In this document: one piece after another, positions 42,604-51,700 of the stretch
How positions within the stretch are numbered: the stretch's first letter is position 1
Layout of the letters: each line of letters begins with the position of its first letter
DNA from: Cloacibacterium sp047601505
GTDB lineage: Bacteria > Bacteroidota > Bacteroidia > Flavobacteriales > Weeksellaceae
Length of the DNA: 64,000 nucleotides
NCBI RefSeq assembly: GCF_047601505.1
Contig: NZ_JASGJD010000001.1
Span: 2,914,001 to 2,978,000 of the forward strand
Reading direction: 5' to 3'
Position numbers and translations under genes: made by a program
The notes under the pieces: model-generated
What the model saw: only the letters and a program-made list of their open reading frames with translations
Told to the model about the DNA's origin: nothing
Databases searched by the model: none

Positions 42604-42945
42604 ACCCGTTGTGCATTATGAATAAAAAGAATAAAGTTGTTCATTCGATTTAAAATCAGTAAATTGTTTTTACCACAAAACATTTACAATGAACAACTTG
42701 CAAGCAAATTACGAAAGAAACCTAACGAAGTGGTTCGACGGAGTCAATTTTGGAAGTTTTAAGAAAAATATCCAGTGAAAATCTTCTATCTTATCAAAGA
42801 CGAGTGCCAAAACTAAAAGATTTGGAATTGATTAGTCTCGTTCTAACTGCTGAATTTATGGGAATTGATAGTGAAAACCATCTTTTTCGCCATATCCCCG
42901 ATACACTTGGGCAAAAAATAGATCGAAGTGTCTATAATCTGGAAA
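42604..42945 (+). mobile_element. left part of an IS982-family element, cut by IS21
   Basis: The left end is ACCCGTTGTGCATTA (42604-42618). The transposase begins at ATG 42689 (MNNLQANYERN), shifts frame near 42720-42750 and continues as VLRKISSENLLSYQRRVPKL, then DLELISLVLTAEFMGIDSEN and KIDRSVYN. This is the N-terminal third of an ISRa1-like IS982 transposase. It stops at the left end of the IS21 element, and the other two thirds are not found on the far side. Confidence 0.7.
42689..42945 (+). pseudogene. IS982-family transposase, frameshifted and truncated
   Basis: The gene has an N-terminal 20 or so codons in one frame and the next 65 in another, then ends at the IS21 junction. The DDE core is absent, so it is inactive. 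Confidence 0.7.
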
Positions 42946-43119
42946 AAACGGTCAAATTGACCATGTTATTTCGGAGTAAATTGACCATCAGTTTCGGTTT
43001 AAACTGACCACCCCATTTCGGAGCAAATTGACCACCTCAATTAGAGGAGAAAAATTGCAACAAAAACTGCCCATTTTTTCATGACGTTAGAAGCTTAAAT
43101 TCGATAAAAAAATCGAATT

Positions 43120-44673
43120 ATGGCAAACACCCTAACAGACATGAGTAAAATAAGAAAAGTCCTTAAATTGTACAGCAAAGGGAACAGTAAGTTGTTTATA
43201 AGCACCTATTTATCCCTATCTAGAAACACCGTAAAGAAGTATATCTCAATATTTGAAGCTTCAGGAAAAACAAAAGAAGAAATTTTATCAAAGAGCGATT
43301 CGGAGTTAGAATTGCTTTTTTCTGGAGGCAAAGAAGATGTCGTAAGCCCCAAACTACAGGAGTTGTATGATTATTTTCCAAAAATGGAAAGAGAACTGAA
43401 GAAAGTAGGCATTACCATTCATCATCTATGGGAAGCGTACATTGCGCAGCATTCCGATGGTTTCAAGAGCTCACAGTTCCGTCATCATTACCGAATATGG
43501 AGCAACAGGGTAAATCCCGTGATGCACATGCACCACAAATGCGGGGACAAGATGTACGTAGATTACGCAGGAAAACCCCTTTATATCATTGACAAAACGA
43601 ATGGAGAATTACGAGAAGTACAATTTTTTGTAGCCCTATTAGGTGGAAGCCAATACACGTATGCGGAAGCCACGTTGAGCCAACAAAAGGAAGATTTTGT
43701 ACATTCAGTAGAACGAGCAATGCGTTATTTTCAGGGCGTTCCCGCTGCAATAGTTCCCGATAATTTAAAATCTGCAGTGGTTAAAAGCAATCGTTTTGAG
43801 CCTACTTTGAATGAAACTTTATCAGATTTAGCCGAACACTATGAAACCACGATTTTACCAACCAGAGCCTATAAACCACGAGACAAATCCTTGGTAGAAG
43901 GAGCCGTGAAGATTTTGTATCGAAGAATTTATGCCAACATAAAAGACCAACAGTTTTTCAATTTAGAAGAACTCAACCAAGAAATCTGGGATTTATTAGA
44001 CGCTCATAACAACCGAAAACTCACCGCTCGTCCTTATTCTCGCAGGGAACTGTTTTTGGAAGACGAACAGCCTACCTTACGACCGCTTCCTACTACTTAT
44101 TTTGAAATCAAATACCAATCCTTTGCCACGGTAATGCAGAACGGACACGTTCATTTAAGCCGTGATAAGAACTATTACAGTGTTCCATATCCCTATATCA
44201 AGAAAAAGGTGAAACTATTGTACACCAGTTCTACGGTAGAAATTTATTACAAATACAACAGAATAGCCCTCCACAAGCGCAATTACAAGCCTTATGTATA
44301 TACCACCACTTCGGAACATTTGGCAAGCACGCACCGTTTTGTAGCAGAATGGAGTGCAGAACGCTTCATGGATTGGGCGAAAAGCATTGACGCAGCAGTT
44401 GGAGAATACATTCTGCATATCATCGAGAGTAGAAACCACCCAGAACAAGCTTACAAAAGCTGCTTAGGGATTTTGAATTTAGAAAAAAAAGTAGGAAAAG
44501 CGCGCCTCATCAAAGCTTGCAAACGAGGTTTGGAGTATGAAATTTACAGTTACAAATCCATACAGAAAATTTTAGAAAACAATTTAGATCACATGGATTA
44601 TGACACAGAAGACCAAAGCCAGCAAGAACTTCCCGAACATAGCAATATTCGTGGAAAGCAGTATTACAACTAG
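43120..44673 (+). CDS. istA: IS21 transposase IstA
   Basis: The protein has 517 residues. The N-terminal HTH (SKIRKVLKLYSKGNSKLFIS) is followed by the DDE core: D in MYVDYAGKPLYI (near 145), D in IVPDNLKSAV (near 209) and E in KSLVEGAVKILYRRIYA (near 266). A C-terminal beta domain follows. The frame is complete. It cuts and joins the element's ends with help from IstB. Confidence 0.92.
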   Translation: MANTLTDMSKIRKVLKLYSKGNSKLFISTYLSLSRNTVKKYISIFEASGKTKEEILSKSDSELELLFSGGKEDVVSPKLQELYDYFPKMERELKKVGITIHHLWEAYIAQHSDGFKSSQFRHHYRIWSNRVNPVMHMHHKCGDKMYVDYAGKPLYIIDKTNGELREVQFFVALLGGSQYTYAEATLSQQKEDFVHSVERAMRYFQGVPAAIVPDNLKSAVVKSNRFEPTLNETLSDLAEHYETTILPTRAYKPRDKSLVEGAVKILYRRIYANIKDQQFFNLEELNQEIWDLLDAHNNRKLTARPYSRRELFLEDEQPTLRPLPTTYFEIKYQSFATVMQNGHVHLSRDKNYYSVPYPYIKKKVKLLYTSSTVEIYYKYNRIALHKRNYKPYVYTTTSEHLASTHRFVAEWSAERFMDWAKSIDAAVGEYILHIIESRNHPEQAYKSCLGILNLEKKVGKARLIKACKRGLEYEIYSYKSIQKILENNLDHMDYDTEDQSQQELPEHSNIRGKQYYN

Positions 44674-44742
44674 AAGTTGGAAGTTAGAAGCTGGAAGCTG
44701 GAAGTTGGAAGCTGGAAGTTGGAAGTTGGAAGTTGGAAGTTG
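44673..44742 (+). repeat. ten tandem 7-bp repeats between istA and istB
   Basis: Ten units of GAAGTTG or GAAGCTG (one GAAGTTA) without interruption. They start at the last base of the istA stop. The same heptad occurs in gaps between core genes of this window. Copies of ATTATCA follow up to the istB start. Confidence 0.9.
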
Positions 44743-44789
44743 GAAATTTATCAAAAATTATCAATTATCAATTATCAATTATTAAAATT

Positions 44790-45527
44790 ATGAATGAAAC
44801 CACTCTTACCAAAATGAAGCAAATGACGCTTCACGGCATGCACAACGCCTTTAAAACCTCTATTGAAAGCGGTAAAATCGACCATTACACGTTGGATCAA
44901 TTTATATCAATACTCATTGATGCAGAATGGGACGAAAGGCATAACAGGCGTATTGAAAGAAGCATCAAGAACGCCAAATTCCATTACCAATCCAGCATTG
45001 AAACCCTAAATTATGATGCGTCCAGAAATTTGGATCGCAATCTTATATTGAGACTCTCGGAATGCGAATTTGTAGAAAAAAACGAAAACATCCTGATCAC
45101 AGGAAGCACTGGTGTTGGCAAAAGTTATCTAGGAACAGCATTGGGCTATCAGGCTTGTATAGAGGGTTATAAGGTAAATTACTTCAACACCTCGAAGCTG
45201 TTTGCAAAATTAAAAATGGCAAAAGCAGACGGTTCTTATCTACGAGAACTCACCAAAATACAGCGGCAGGATGTACTTATTTTGGATGATTTTGGGCTCC
45301 AAGCGTTGGACAGCCAGAACCGAATTACCCTTTTAGAAATCATAGAAGACCGTCACAACAACGGTTCTATCATTGTAACCTCACAAATCCCAGTTCAAGG
45401 TTGGTATGATATTATTGGTGAAAAAACCATTGCAGATGCTATTTTAGACCGACTTATCCATCAATCTCACCGAATTGAGCTTCAAGGAGAATCAATGAGA
45501 AAAAAAAGAAACAGCAAAAATTACTAA
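44790..45527 (+). CDS. istB: IS21 helper ATPase IstB
   Basis: The protein has 245 residues from ATG 44790 (MNETTLTKMKQMTLHGM), the family's usual start; the frame is open upstream only because of the tandem repeats. Walker A is ITGSTGVGKSYL (about 104-115), Walker B is VLILDDFGLQAL. It is a DnaC-like AAA ATPase that selects the target for IstA. Confidence 0.92.
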   Translation: MNETTLTKMKQMTLHGMHNAFKTSIESGKIDHYTLDQFISILIDAEWDERHNRRIERSIKNAKFHYQSSIETLNYDASRNLDRNLILRLSECEFVEKNENILITGSTGVGKSYLGTALGYQACIEGYKVNYFNTSKLFAKLKMAKADGSYLRELTKIQRQDVLILDDFGLQALDSQNRITLLEIIEDRHNNGSIIVTSQIPVQGWYDIIGEKTIADAILDRLIHQSHRIELQGESMRKKRNSKNY

Positions 45528-45856
45528 TTTTTATTACATTTGAATCAATAAGTTTAACAACAAAAAAACGCATGAAAAAAAGTAGTTTTTAAACAAGAAA
45601 AAGGGGTGGTCAATTTGCTCCGAAATAAGGTGATCACTTTAAACCGAAACCGGGTGGTCACTTTAAATTGAAATGAGGTGGTCAATATCACTGAAATTTG
45701 CACTATATATTCTATTCGTGTTTATAAATTGGTCTTATTTTTATACAATGAAAAAACATGACGAAATGCAAACAAATATAGCTTTTTATTTGAGCTATAG
45801 CGAGAAAAATCGTATTTTTATGTATGCGATATATTCAAGGGATTTCCCTCCATCAA

Positions 45857-45905
45857 CAACTAGAGTTTCATTGTTGACTTTGCAAGCCCAACGAAACTCT
45901 AGTTG
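45857..45905. terminator. hairpin downstream of the GIY-YIG gene
   Basis: CAACTAGAGTTTCATTG pairs with CAACGAAACTCTAGTTG (one mismatch) around 15 bases. It starts 10 bp after the gene's stop on the minus strand. No long T run follows. Confidence 0.5.
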
Positions 45906-45914
45906 CTACGGAAG

Positions 45915-46712
45915 TTATATTTTCTCCATATAATCACTTAATTCTTTCAAATCACTAAAAGATAAATTGAAATATTCTCCTCTAATTCTTTTATTCCTAA
46001 ATTTTCTATGAAGTTCCGTTTCAATTTTTCTAGTAGCTTTCCAACACGCAATAATATAAACTTGAGGTTCTTGTGATTGAAGTGTTTTCTCCCTAACTTT
46101 TGGATTTTTACTATAACCAATTTTTATTAATGCAGTTTCGGTATTAATCATTAAATAAACATAATTATCATAATTCTTTGAAATTATCTTATAGTTTTCT
46201 TTAAAAACTTCTCTATAAAAATCCACAATTGGAATTAAATCAATTTGTTGCAAAGGTTTTGGACGAGAATTTATTAAGATTCCATTTGGGCCTATTTTTT
46301 GAAGCTCATTTATATCTACATTCGTCAACGTATAATAACCATCCTTTTCGAGAATTGTTCTTAGTTGTTTTTGAAAAGTATTAAAAGCATGAATTTCATT
46401 TACTTCACTATAATTTAAAGATAAAACAGCACAAAATTTAAGAAGTAATGAAGAATAATTTGGATTGTTCAGTTCAATGCGAATTAGATTCCCTTCAAGT
46501 TTTAATTTGTAATGTACATAGAAAATTTCTATTATAATTGGTTCATTTTCAATCTCAAAAAGTCTAACACCATAACACTCTTTATTTAATCCAATTATTA
46601 CATTATTAAGTTGACCAGTTTGATCATCTTTGTTTAAATAATGAATTAATTCATCATTTAAAACGAAATAAGATTTTTCAAACTGTTCGTGAATTAGTGT
46701 GGAATTTGTCAT
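45915..46712 (-). CDS. protein with C-terminal GIY-YIG (T5orf172/MUG113-like) domain
   Basis: The protein has 265 residues. The N-terminal 150 residues are unknown. The C-terminal domain (about 165-260) has YVYLMINTETALIKIGYSKN, then VREKTLQSQEP, and ends in IETELHRKFRNKRIRGEYFN, the pattern of T5orf172/MUG113: GIY-YIG strands, Arg, His and Glu of the nuclease fold. Such proteins occur in mobile elements and near defence genes. It may cut DNA; the target is not known. It lies between IS21 and the IS1182 remnant. Confidence 0.7.
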   Translation of the reverse strand: MTNSTLIHEQFEKSYFVLNDELIHYLNKDDQTGQLNNVIIGLNKECYGVRLFEIENEPIIIEIFYVHYKLKLEGNLIRIELNNPNYSSLLLKFCAVLSLNYSEVNEIHAFNTFQKQLRTILEKDGYYTLTNVDINELQKIGPNGILINSRPKPLQQIDLIPIVDFYREVFKENYKIISKNYDNYVYLMINTETALIKIGYSKNPKVREKTLQSQEPQVYIIACWKATRKIETELHRKFRNKRIRGEYFNLSFSDLKELSDYMEKI

Positions 46713-46790
46713 ATAATTCTGACTAACGGAAAAAGTATTGGTGAAGTAAACTTACAAAAAAATACGAAACTGAAAAGTAGTGGCGGCGAA

Positions 46791-46819
46791 GAATTTCTGA
46801 ATTTTCAATTCAGGAATTC
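46791..46819. repeat. palindrome upstream of the GIY-YIG gene
   Basis: GAATTTCTGAATT with AATTCAGGAATTC around three bases. It could be an operator or part of a lost element end. Confidence 0.4.
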
Positions 46820-46846
46820 AAGCCCGCTTTTGCGAATACAATGTGC

Positions 46847-47312
46847 CTGTTGCACAACTCAAATATAGTTAAAAACTGTTATTTATGATATAAAATTTTC
46901 GTAAATTTAAATATGCAAGGACGAAAACACTTTACACCACAACTATTCTACGAACTCAGTCTAGATATGCTAGTTCCGGAGGATAATTATTATAGGAAAT
47001 TGTTAACGGAACTCGATTTACATTTCATTTATAAATCCACTCAAAATTATTACAACAAAGAAGAAAAAAATTGCCTTTATTTTTTTACCACTAAAAAACT
47101 TTGGATTTTAGTAGAAGTAATTTCCCCAAAATAAGAGAAGAACTTTGGATTTGTAAAAACAGTCTTTAAAAGTATCTATAACTCATTTTTAAGCCCCCGA
47201 CTTTTAGCATTTTGAATCTTAATAAAAATAAAACTCTCTAAAATTACTTCTAAAGAGGTTAATTTTTATCTTTATTAATGATTATTTTCTAAAAAGAGGA
47301 GTTGTGCAACAG
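46847..47312 (+). mobile_element. internally deleted IS1182-type element (466 bp)
   Basis: Perfect 14-bp inverted ends, CTGTTGCACAACTC at 46847-46860 and its reverse complement at 47299-47312. Inside is only the first part of an IS1182-type transposase, so it depends on help from a full element to move. Confidence 0.7.
46913..47134 (+). pseudogene. N-terminal fragment of an IS1182-family transposase
   Basis: The frame starts MQGRKHFTPQLFYELSLDML and goes on VPEDNYYRKLLTELDLHFIY, the typical beginning of flavobacterial IS1182 transposases, and ends after 73 codons in unrelated residues. The catalytic part is missing. Confidence 0.75.
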
Positions 47313-47321
47313 CTACTGCTG

Positions 47322-47801
47322 TTAGCCGATCGTCCTTTTATGGTCTTGTGTTAATCTTTCTTTTTTCTTCTTTTTATAGCTTTCCATAATCTCACTTTTT
47401 CTGTTTTTATTGAAACCTTTAGATTTAATCATAAGGTCAGCTATTAGATTGAGATAAAAATTTTCACTTTCGTCATCTTTTGCTCGGTAAAAATAGTAAA
47501 TCACAAGTTTAAAGAAAATCAAATCTTCTATATATTTTGTTTTAACATTTTTTATAAAATCTGATACAATTGAGTCATAATCTTTTCCTCGAATATCAGC
47601 ATAGATAAATACAGATAATGCTTTTTCAAAATCTGAAATGTTTTCTTTTTTATCAAGGTTAATTTTATCTCTAACTACAGAAGTTAATTTTTGCAAACCT
47701 ATATTATCACATAAAAACATTTCGTGTAATAGTGGTAAGAATTTATTCATTGTTGTAAATTCCTCAATTTTTTCCTTTGGCAGTTTATCTTGATTTCGCA
47801 A
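47322..47801 (-). pseudogene. hypothetical gene, probably without its original 5' end
   Basis: From the ATG at 47801 the protein has 159 residues, mostly helical, ending KKKKERLTQDHKRTIG. The frame is open and coding-like for at least 27 codons further upstream (about to 47885: ALKKSILFAILHKAVFELF) but there is no ATG there. I infer an N-terminal truncation, or a start at a rare codon. Function not recognised. Its stop touches the border of the IS1182 remnant. Confidence 0.5.
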
Positions 47802-48067
47802 AAATAATTCAAAAACAGCTTTATGAAGAATAGCAAATAGGATAGATTTTTTTAACGCTATTGAATAACTATTAAGCTTTAGATGTCATAGCCACAACTT
47901 CATCTGACAGTTAAGGGTAAAAGCGATATTTTTGTAAAATCATAAAAAACATTCGCGTAAATTTTCTTCTACTCTAAACCATCTTTATTTGGATACATTA
48001 ATTTCCACGTCTCTAAATAACCCACTGAAATAAAAGCATTAATAACAATAACTAAAATATTATAAAA

Positions 48068-48093
48068 AATCCGATTCTACATAGAATCGGATT
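48068..48093 (-). terminator. terminator of the secreted-protein cluster
   Basis: AATCCGATTCTA pairs with TAGAATCGGATT; on the minus strand TTTTTATA follows. Confidence 0.85.
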
Positions 48094-48115
48094 AAAAAAT
48101 AAGACAAGTTATTCG

Positions 48116-48685
48116 TTAAGGTTGTCTCCAATAAGACCAAATTGTTCCATTATATATGGCAAACAGTTTTTTTGTAGGGTCGTAAACCATCATGCCAGGA
48201 GCTGGATTTTTGATGTTAGTAGCGGGATCTGTTACTAATGGTGGAATCATTGCTTTGTCGGTGTCTGCTAAAACTAAAATACCAGGCGTAGTATCTGTAC
48301 TAGGGTCGCCACCTATCATTGTTTTGGCAGTGCTTTTTTCTGGAAAAGACGCATTGGTCTGCAATGAATTATCAATTGCAGTATTGCCACTAGTTGCAGG
48401 TTTTTCGTTGCTGTGAACGGTAAGGTCTGCCCAAGTACCATCATTTTTACTGAGTTTTACTTTTTTATCGTTTACGTCTAAAATTAGAGTACCACTTTTA
48501 TTTCCAGAAGCAGGAAGAGAAACCCCTGTTGAATTAGTAGCCCAAGGTAAAATGACGCCTTTGTTTCCTGTCCCAAATTCTAAAGATACATTTGTATTTG
48601 AAATGTTAGATTTACCAATAGCTACCTGAGAGAATGCTAGTGTTGAAATTAATAATGATAAAGTTGAAAAATATTTAGTGTTCAT
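48116..48685 (-). CDS. secreted flavobacterial surface protein
   Basis: The protein has 189 residues from the ATG at 48685 (MNTKYFSTLSLLISTLAFSQ), chosen because it gives a clean signal peptide; the frame upstream overlaps the next gene. VAIGKSNISNTNVSLEFG follows. The C-terminus PAPGMMVYDPTKKLFAIYNG then TIWSYWRQP is a motif shared with the end of the 1337-residue protein (IAGMMFYDTTNDCL). These ends are common in exported flavobacterial proteins of unknown role. It is last in the cluster, before a strong terminator. Confidence 0.7.
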   Translation of the reverse strand: MNTKYFSTLSLLISTLAFSQVAIGKSNISNTNVSLEFGTGNKGVILPWATNSTGVSLPASGNKSGTLILDVNDKKVKLSKNDGTWADLTVHSNEKPATSGNTAIDNSLQTNASFPEKSTAKTMIGGDPSTDTTPGILVLADTDKAMIPPLVTDPATNIKNPAPGMMVYDPTKKLFAIYNGTIWSYWRQP

Positions 48686-48707
48686 AACTTTTCTTTTAAT
48701 TGAGGTT

Positions 48708-51700
48708 TTAGTTTTCATCAGGACAAGTTTGTTTGTTAAAGCATTTCCATCCACTTCTTGTACCATCTACATTTATTTTCAGACAGTCATTTGTGGTATC
48801 ATAAAACATCATTCCTGCGATTGGAGAAGTAATTACTGCATTATTGCTTCCATCTACTGGTTCTCCAGTATTTCCTCCAGAAGTACTTACTGGCATTCTG
48901 TTGATGACAAATCCTTTTGTGCTCGCTTCTAAAGCAGTCCATCCGCTTTGTCTCACCATTGGCCAGTTTTGATTATCTGCCCCCGCTCTACTAAATGCAG
49001 TAATACCATGTTGCGTAGGATAGGTATTTCCATCTGTAGAAGGAGTTTTGTAACATTTACAAGAATTAACAGTATTATCCTGAGAAGCTCCAATGCCTTG
49101 ACCTACATCTGCAGTACCATCTGTATTATCTATAACACCAACCGAATTACTAGGATTGGTACTTGTATTTAGATTATTACCTGCATTGTTCAATAATTGA
49201 GGAACTCCATTAGCTGCTGCAGAAGTACTGATGATTTGCGAAGGAGAACCTGTTGTTACGCCATCATATTTTACTTTAATTTGACCTCTATAAGCGTAAT
49301 TAGTGTCACTAACAGGTAAATCTAATGCGTGAATTTGGCTGTATGTTACATTTTCAGAACCTTCTATAGCGTCTGCACAACCGTCTCCATCCGAGTCTGT
49401 GTCTAATATATTCGGGATTCCGTCTCCGTCTGTATCACAAGAAGAGGCCGAAAATGCTCCGTCTAAAAATGAGGCTCTTTGACCAATTGAAGAAGAGTAA
49501 TTACCTGTAATACCAAAAACAAAACTATTAGAGTTATAACTAGGATATTGTAGCGTAAGCCAGTAATCAGTATTTGTGTCAGTTGCATTAACTACACCTC
49601 CAGTATTAGATGCAGCACCAGCTACAAATGCAGATGCTCTATAAAAACTATAGGTAGCTGCAGAAGGGCCACCACTTACAAAACCTGCATTAGTAATTAA
49701 GCTTCCCGCTGTAATTGAAGGAGAGGAAGAAGTGGTATAACCAACTATGTCTGAGAAGTTTGATCCTGTTCCATTTCCATCAATATCTTTCATAATAATG
49801 GAAATATTGGTTAATGTTTCAGGGGTAATAGTACTTGTATTATTAGTTACTGTACCTGTTTTCACAAATTCTAGTTTGTATGTGAAGTATGAATTTGATG
49901 TTGCAAAAGAATTATTTATTGCAAAAGCTCCTCCTGTTGTTAATCCTACATTTCCTGAACCTACATTAATGTTTGTAATTGTAGCTACCGCATCATAAGT
50001 AACTCCGGCTAATGTGGCTACGTTTTTGCGGAGCATTTTGTCTCCTACTATAAAATTTGTTGTAGTTGTTGTTTCTCCTGTTGCATCTAATAATTTGAAT
50101 TGATCTAGTGATATCGTAACAGGGGGGCATTCTACTGTATCTAAAATACCATCGTTGTCATCGTCTAAATCATCAACGTCTGGCACTCCGTCACCATCAG
50201 AGTCTGAAGCTACATTTATTGTTATAGCGGTTTGTGCATTACAAGCAGGTGCACTTAGATTAATAGCAGTAACTTTATAACTATTTCCATTGGTTGATAA
50301 GATTGGGGCACTCGTAATTGTTAACGAACCTCCATTGCCAAAATAAGAAGTACTCGCGTCTATACCAGTAGTAGTTTCTAAAGTATATAAAACACCACTT
50401 GAAGAGTTGGTAACTATAATATTTTTTGTCCCTCCTTCTACTACATTGTATACAGTTGGTGAAATAGCAGGTGTTGCAGGCGCACTACACGCTATTGTAA
50501 CAGCATTGGAACAAAGTACTTCTGCATTAGTATTTTCTTTAATGCCAATTTTTAAAACGCCTCCTCCATAAAGTTTGTTAGTAGCGTTTGTATTTACGCT
50601 AATAGACCATGAGGTGGTAGTAGTGGTTGTTTGTCCAATTAAAAAATCATCAAGATACAAATACACAGTTGTAGTAGATACTGCAGTGCCTAAAGTTCCA
50701 GTAACAGTTGTTGCATTATCATTTACTGGAGAATTAATCGTTCCGCATCTTCCACTATTGGTTGCAGCTATAGCAGTTACAATATTTGATTTTGTACTAA
50801 CACCACAAGATGTAGTTACTGTTGCATAATAAGTTGTACCTGCAACTGCGGTAGGAGTAGCTAAAGTCCATGTGCCATTGCTACTTACAGTAGTTGTCCC
50901 AATAAGAGCATCATTTGAATTATTTCTTATAGTAATAGTGTCTCCTATATATCCAGAAGTACCAGATATAGATTGACCAGCTGTGATATTGTTAGAAGTA
51001 TTACTAATATATGGTGCAGTGATGTTGCATGGTGTAGAAGTTGCAGTTATAATGCTTGATGCTGTAAAGCATCCTACGCCACCAATTACAAATTTATCAC
51101 CAGCAATAATTGAAATTCCACTAGTATTAAATGTAAAAGAAGTTCCAATTGCTGTAGTAGTTAAAGTAGCAATAGGAGTCATATTTCTGTAGAAAATAAA
51201 CTGAGTTCCTACTGCAGCACTAGCACTTGTAGTGAAATTTATTGCAGTAGTGGTAGGATTTATACTTGTAGTACTTATGGTAATTGTACTTGTAGAACAA
51301 TTACTTCTTATATCAGAAGTATAAGAACAGCCTGTGCTATTGTCAACTTGGGTAAAATAATAAGAACCATTAGAAAGCGAACTAGATCCACTACTACAGC
51401 TATTATCAGAGCTATTGCTAATTCCTCCATCTGCATAAATTACATTTGTTAAACTCAAGGGTGTAATTGTGGCTATTGGAGAAGTTGTTCCTACTTTATA
51501 AATGGTGATTGTATTATTAGCAGGAACATTAGAAATTACTATTTTTTTATTATTTATACAAGTCCATGTAACAGGTGAACTAATTGTACAAGTAGAAGCA
51601 TTAACTCTCACTTCGTTACTTTTATAGCAATTAGAAGCGTCCGTTGTAGATGCTCTTGCGTATATTATATCATTAGCTGCTAATGCGGTAGTGGTAAAAG

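Larger units (their letters stand above)
42950..45690 (+). mobile_element. IS21-family insertion sequence
   Basis: It contains istA and istB and both ends carry three spaced repeats of the type TTGACCAC plus ATTTCGG (left about 42955-43035, right about 45605-45690, inverted). Such multiple terminal repeats are typical of IS21. I cannot fix the exact ends and see no target duplication. Left of it is an IS982 gene, right of it unrelated DNA, so a deletion or recombination has happened at one end. Confidence 0.85.

Noticed and set aside
44673..44742. Tandem heptads as a CRISPR array or as part of a coding repeat protein
   Set aside because: Units are 7 bp without spacers. The open frame through them (repeated SWKLEAG) overlaps the istA end and the istB leader and has no sign of selection.
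46713..47330. Integron-like attC sites around the GIY-YIG gene and the 47322 gene (GTTAGCC, CTAACGG)
   Set aside because: The strings do not match RYYYAAC and GTTRRRY, spacing is irregular and there is no integron-type integrase in the window.
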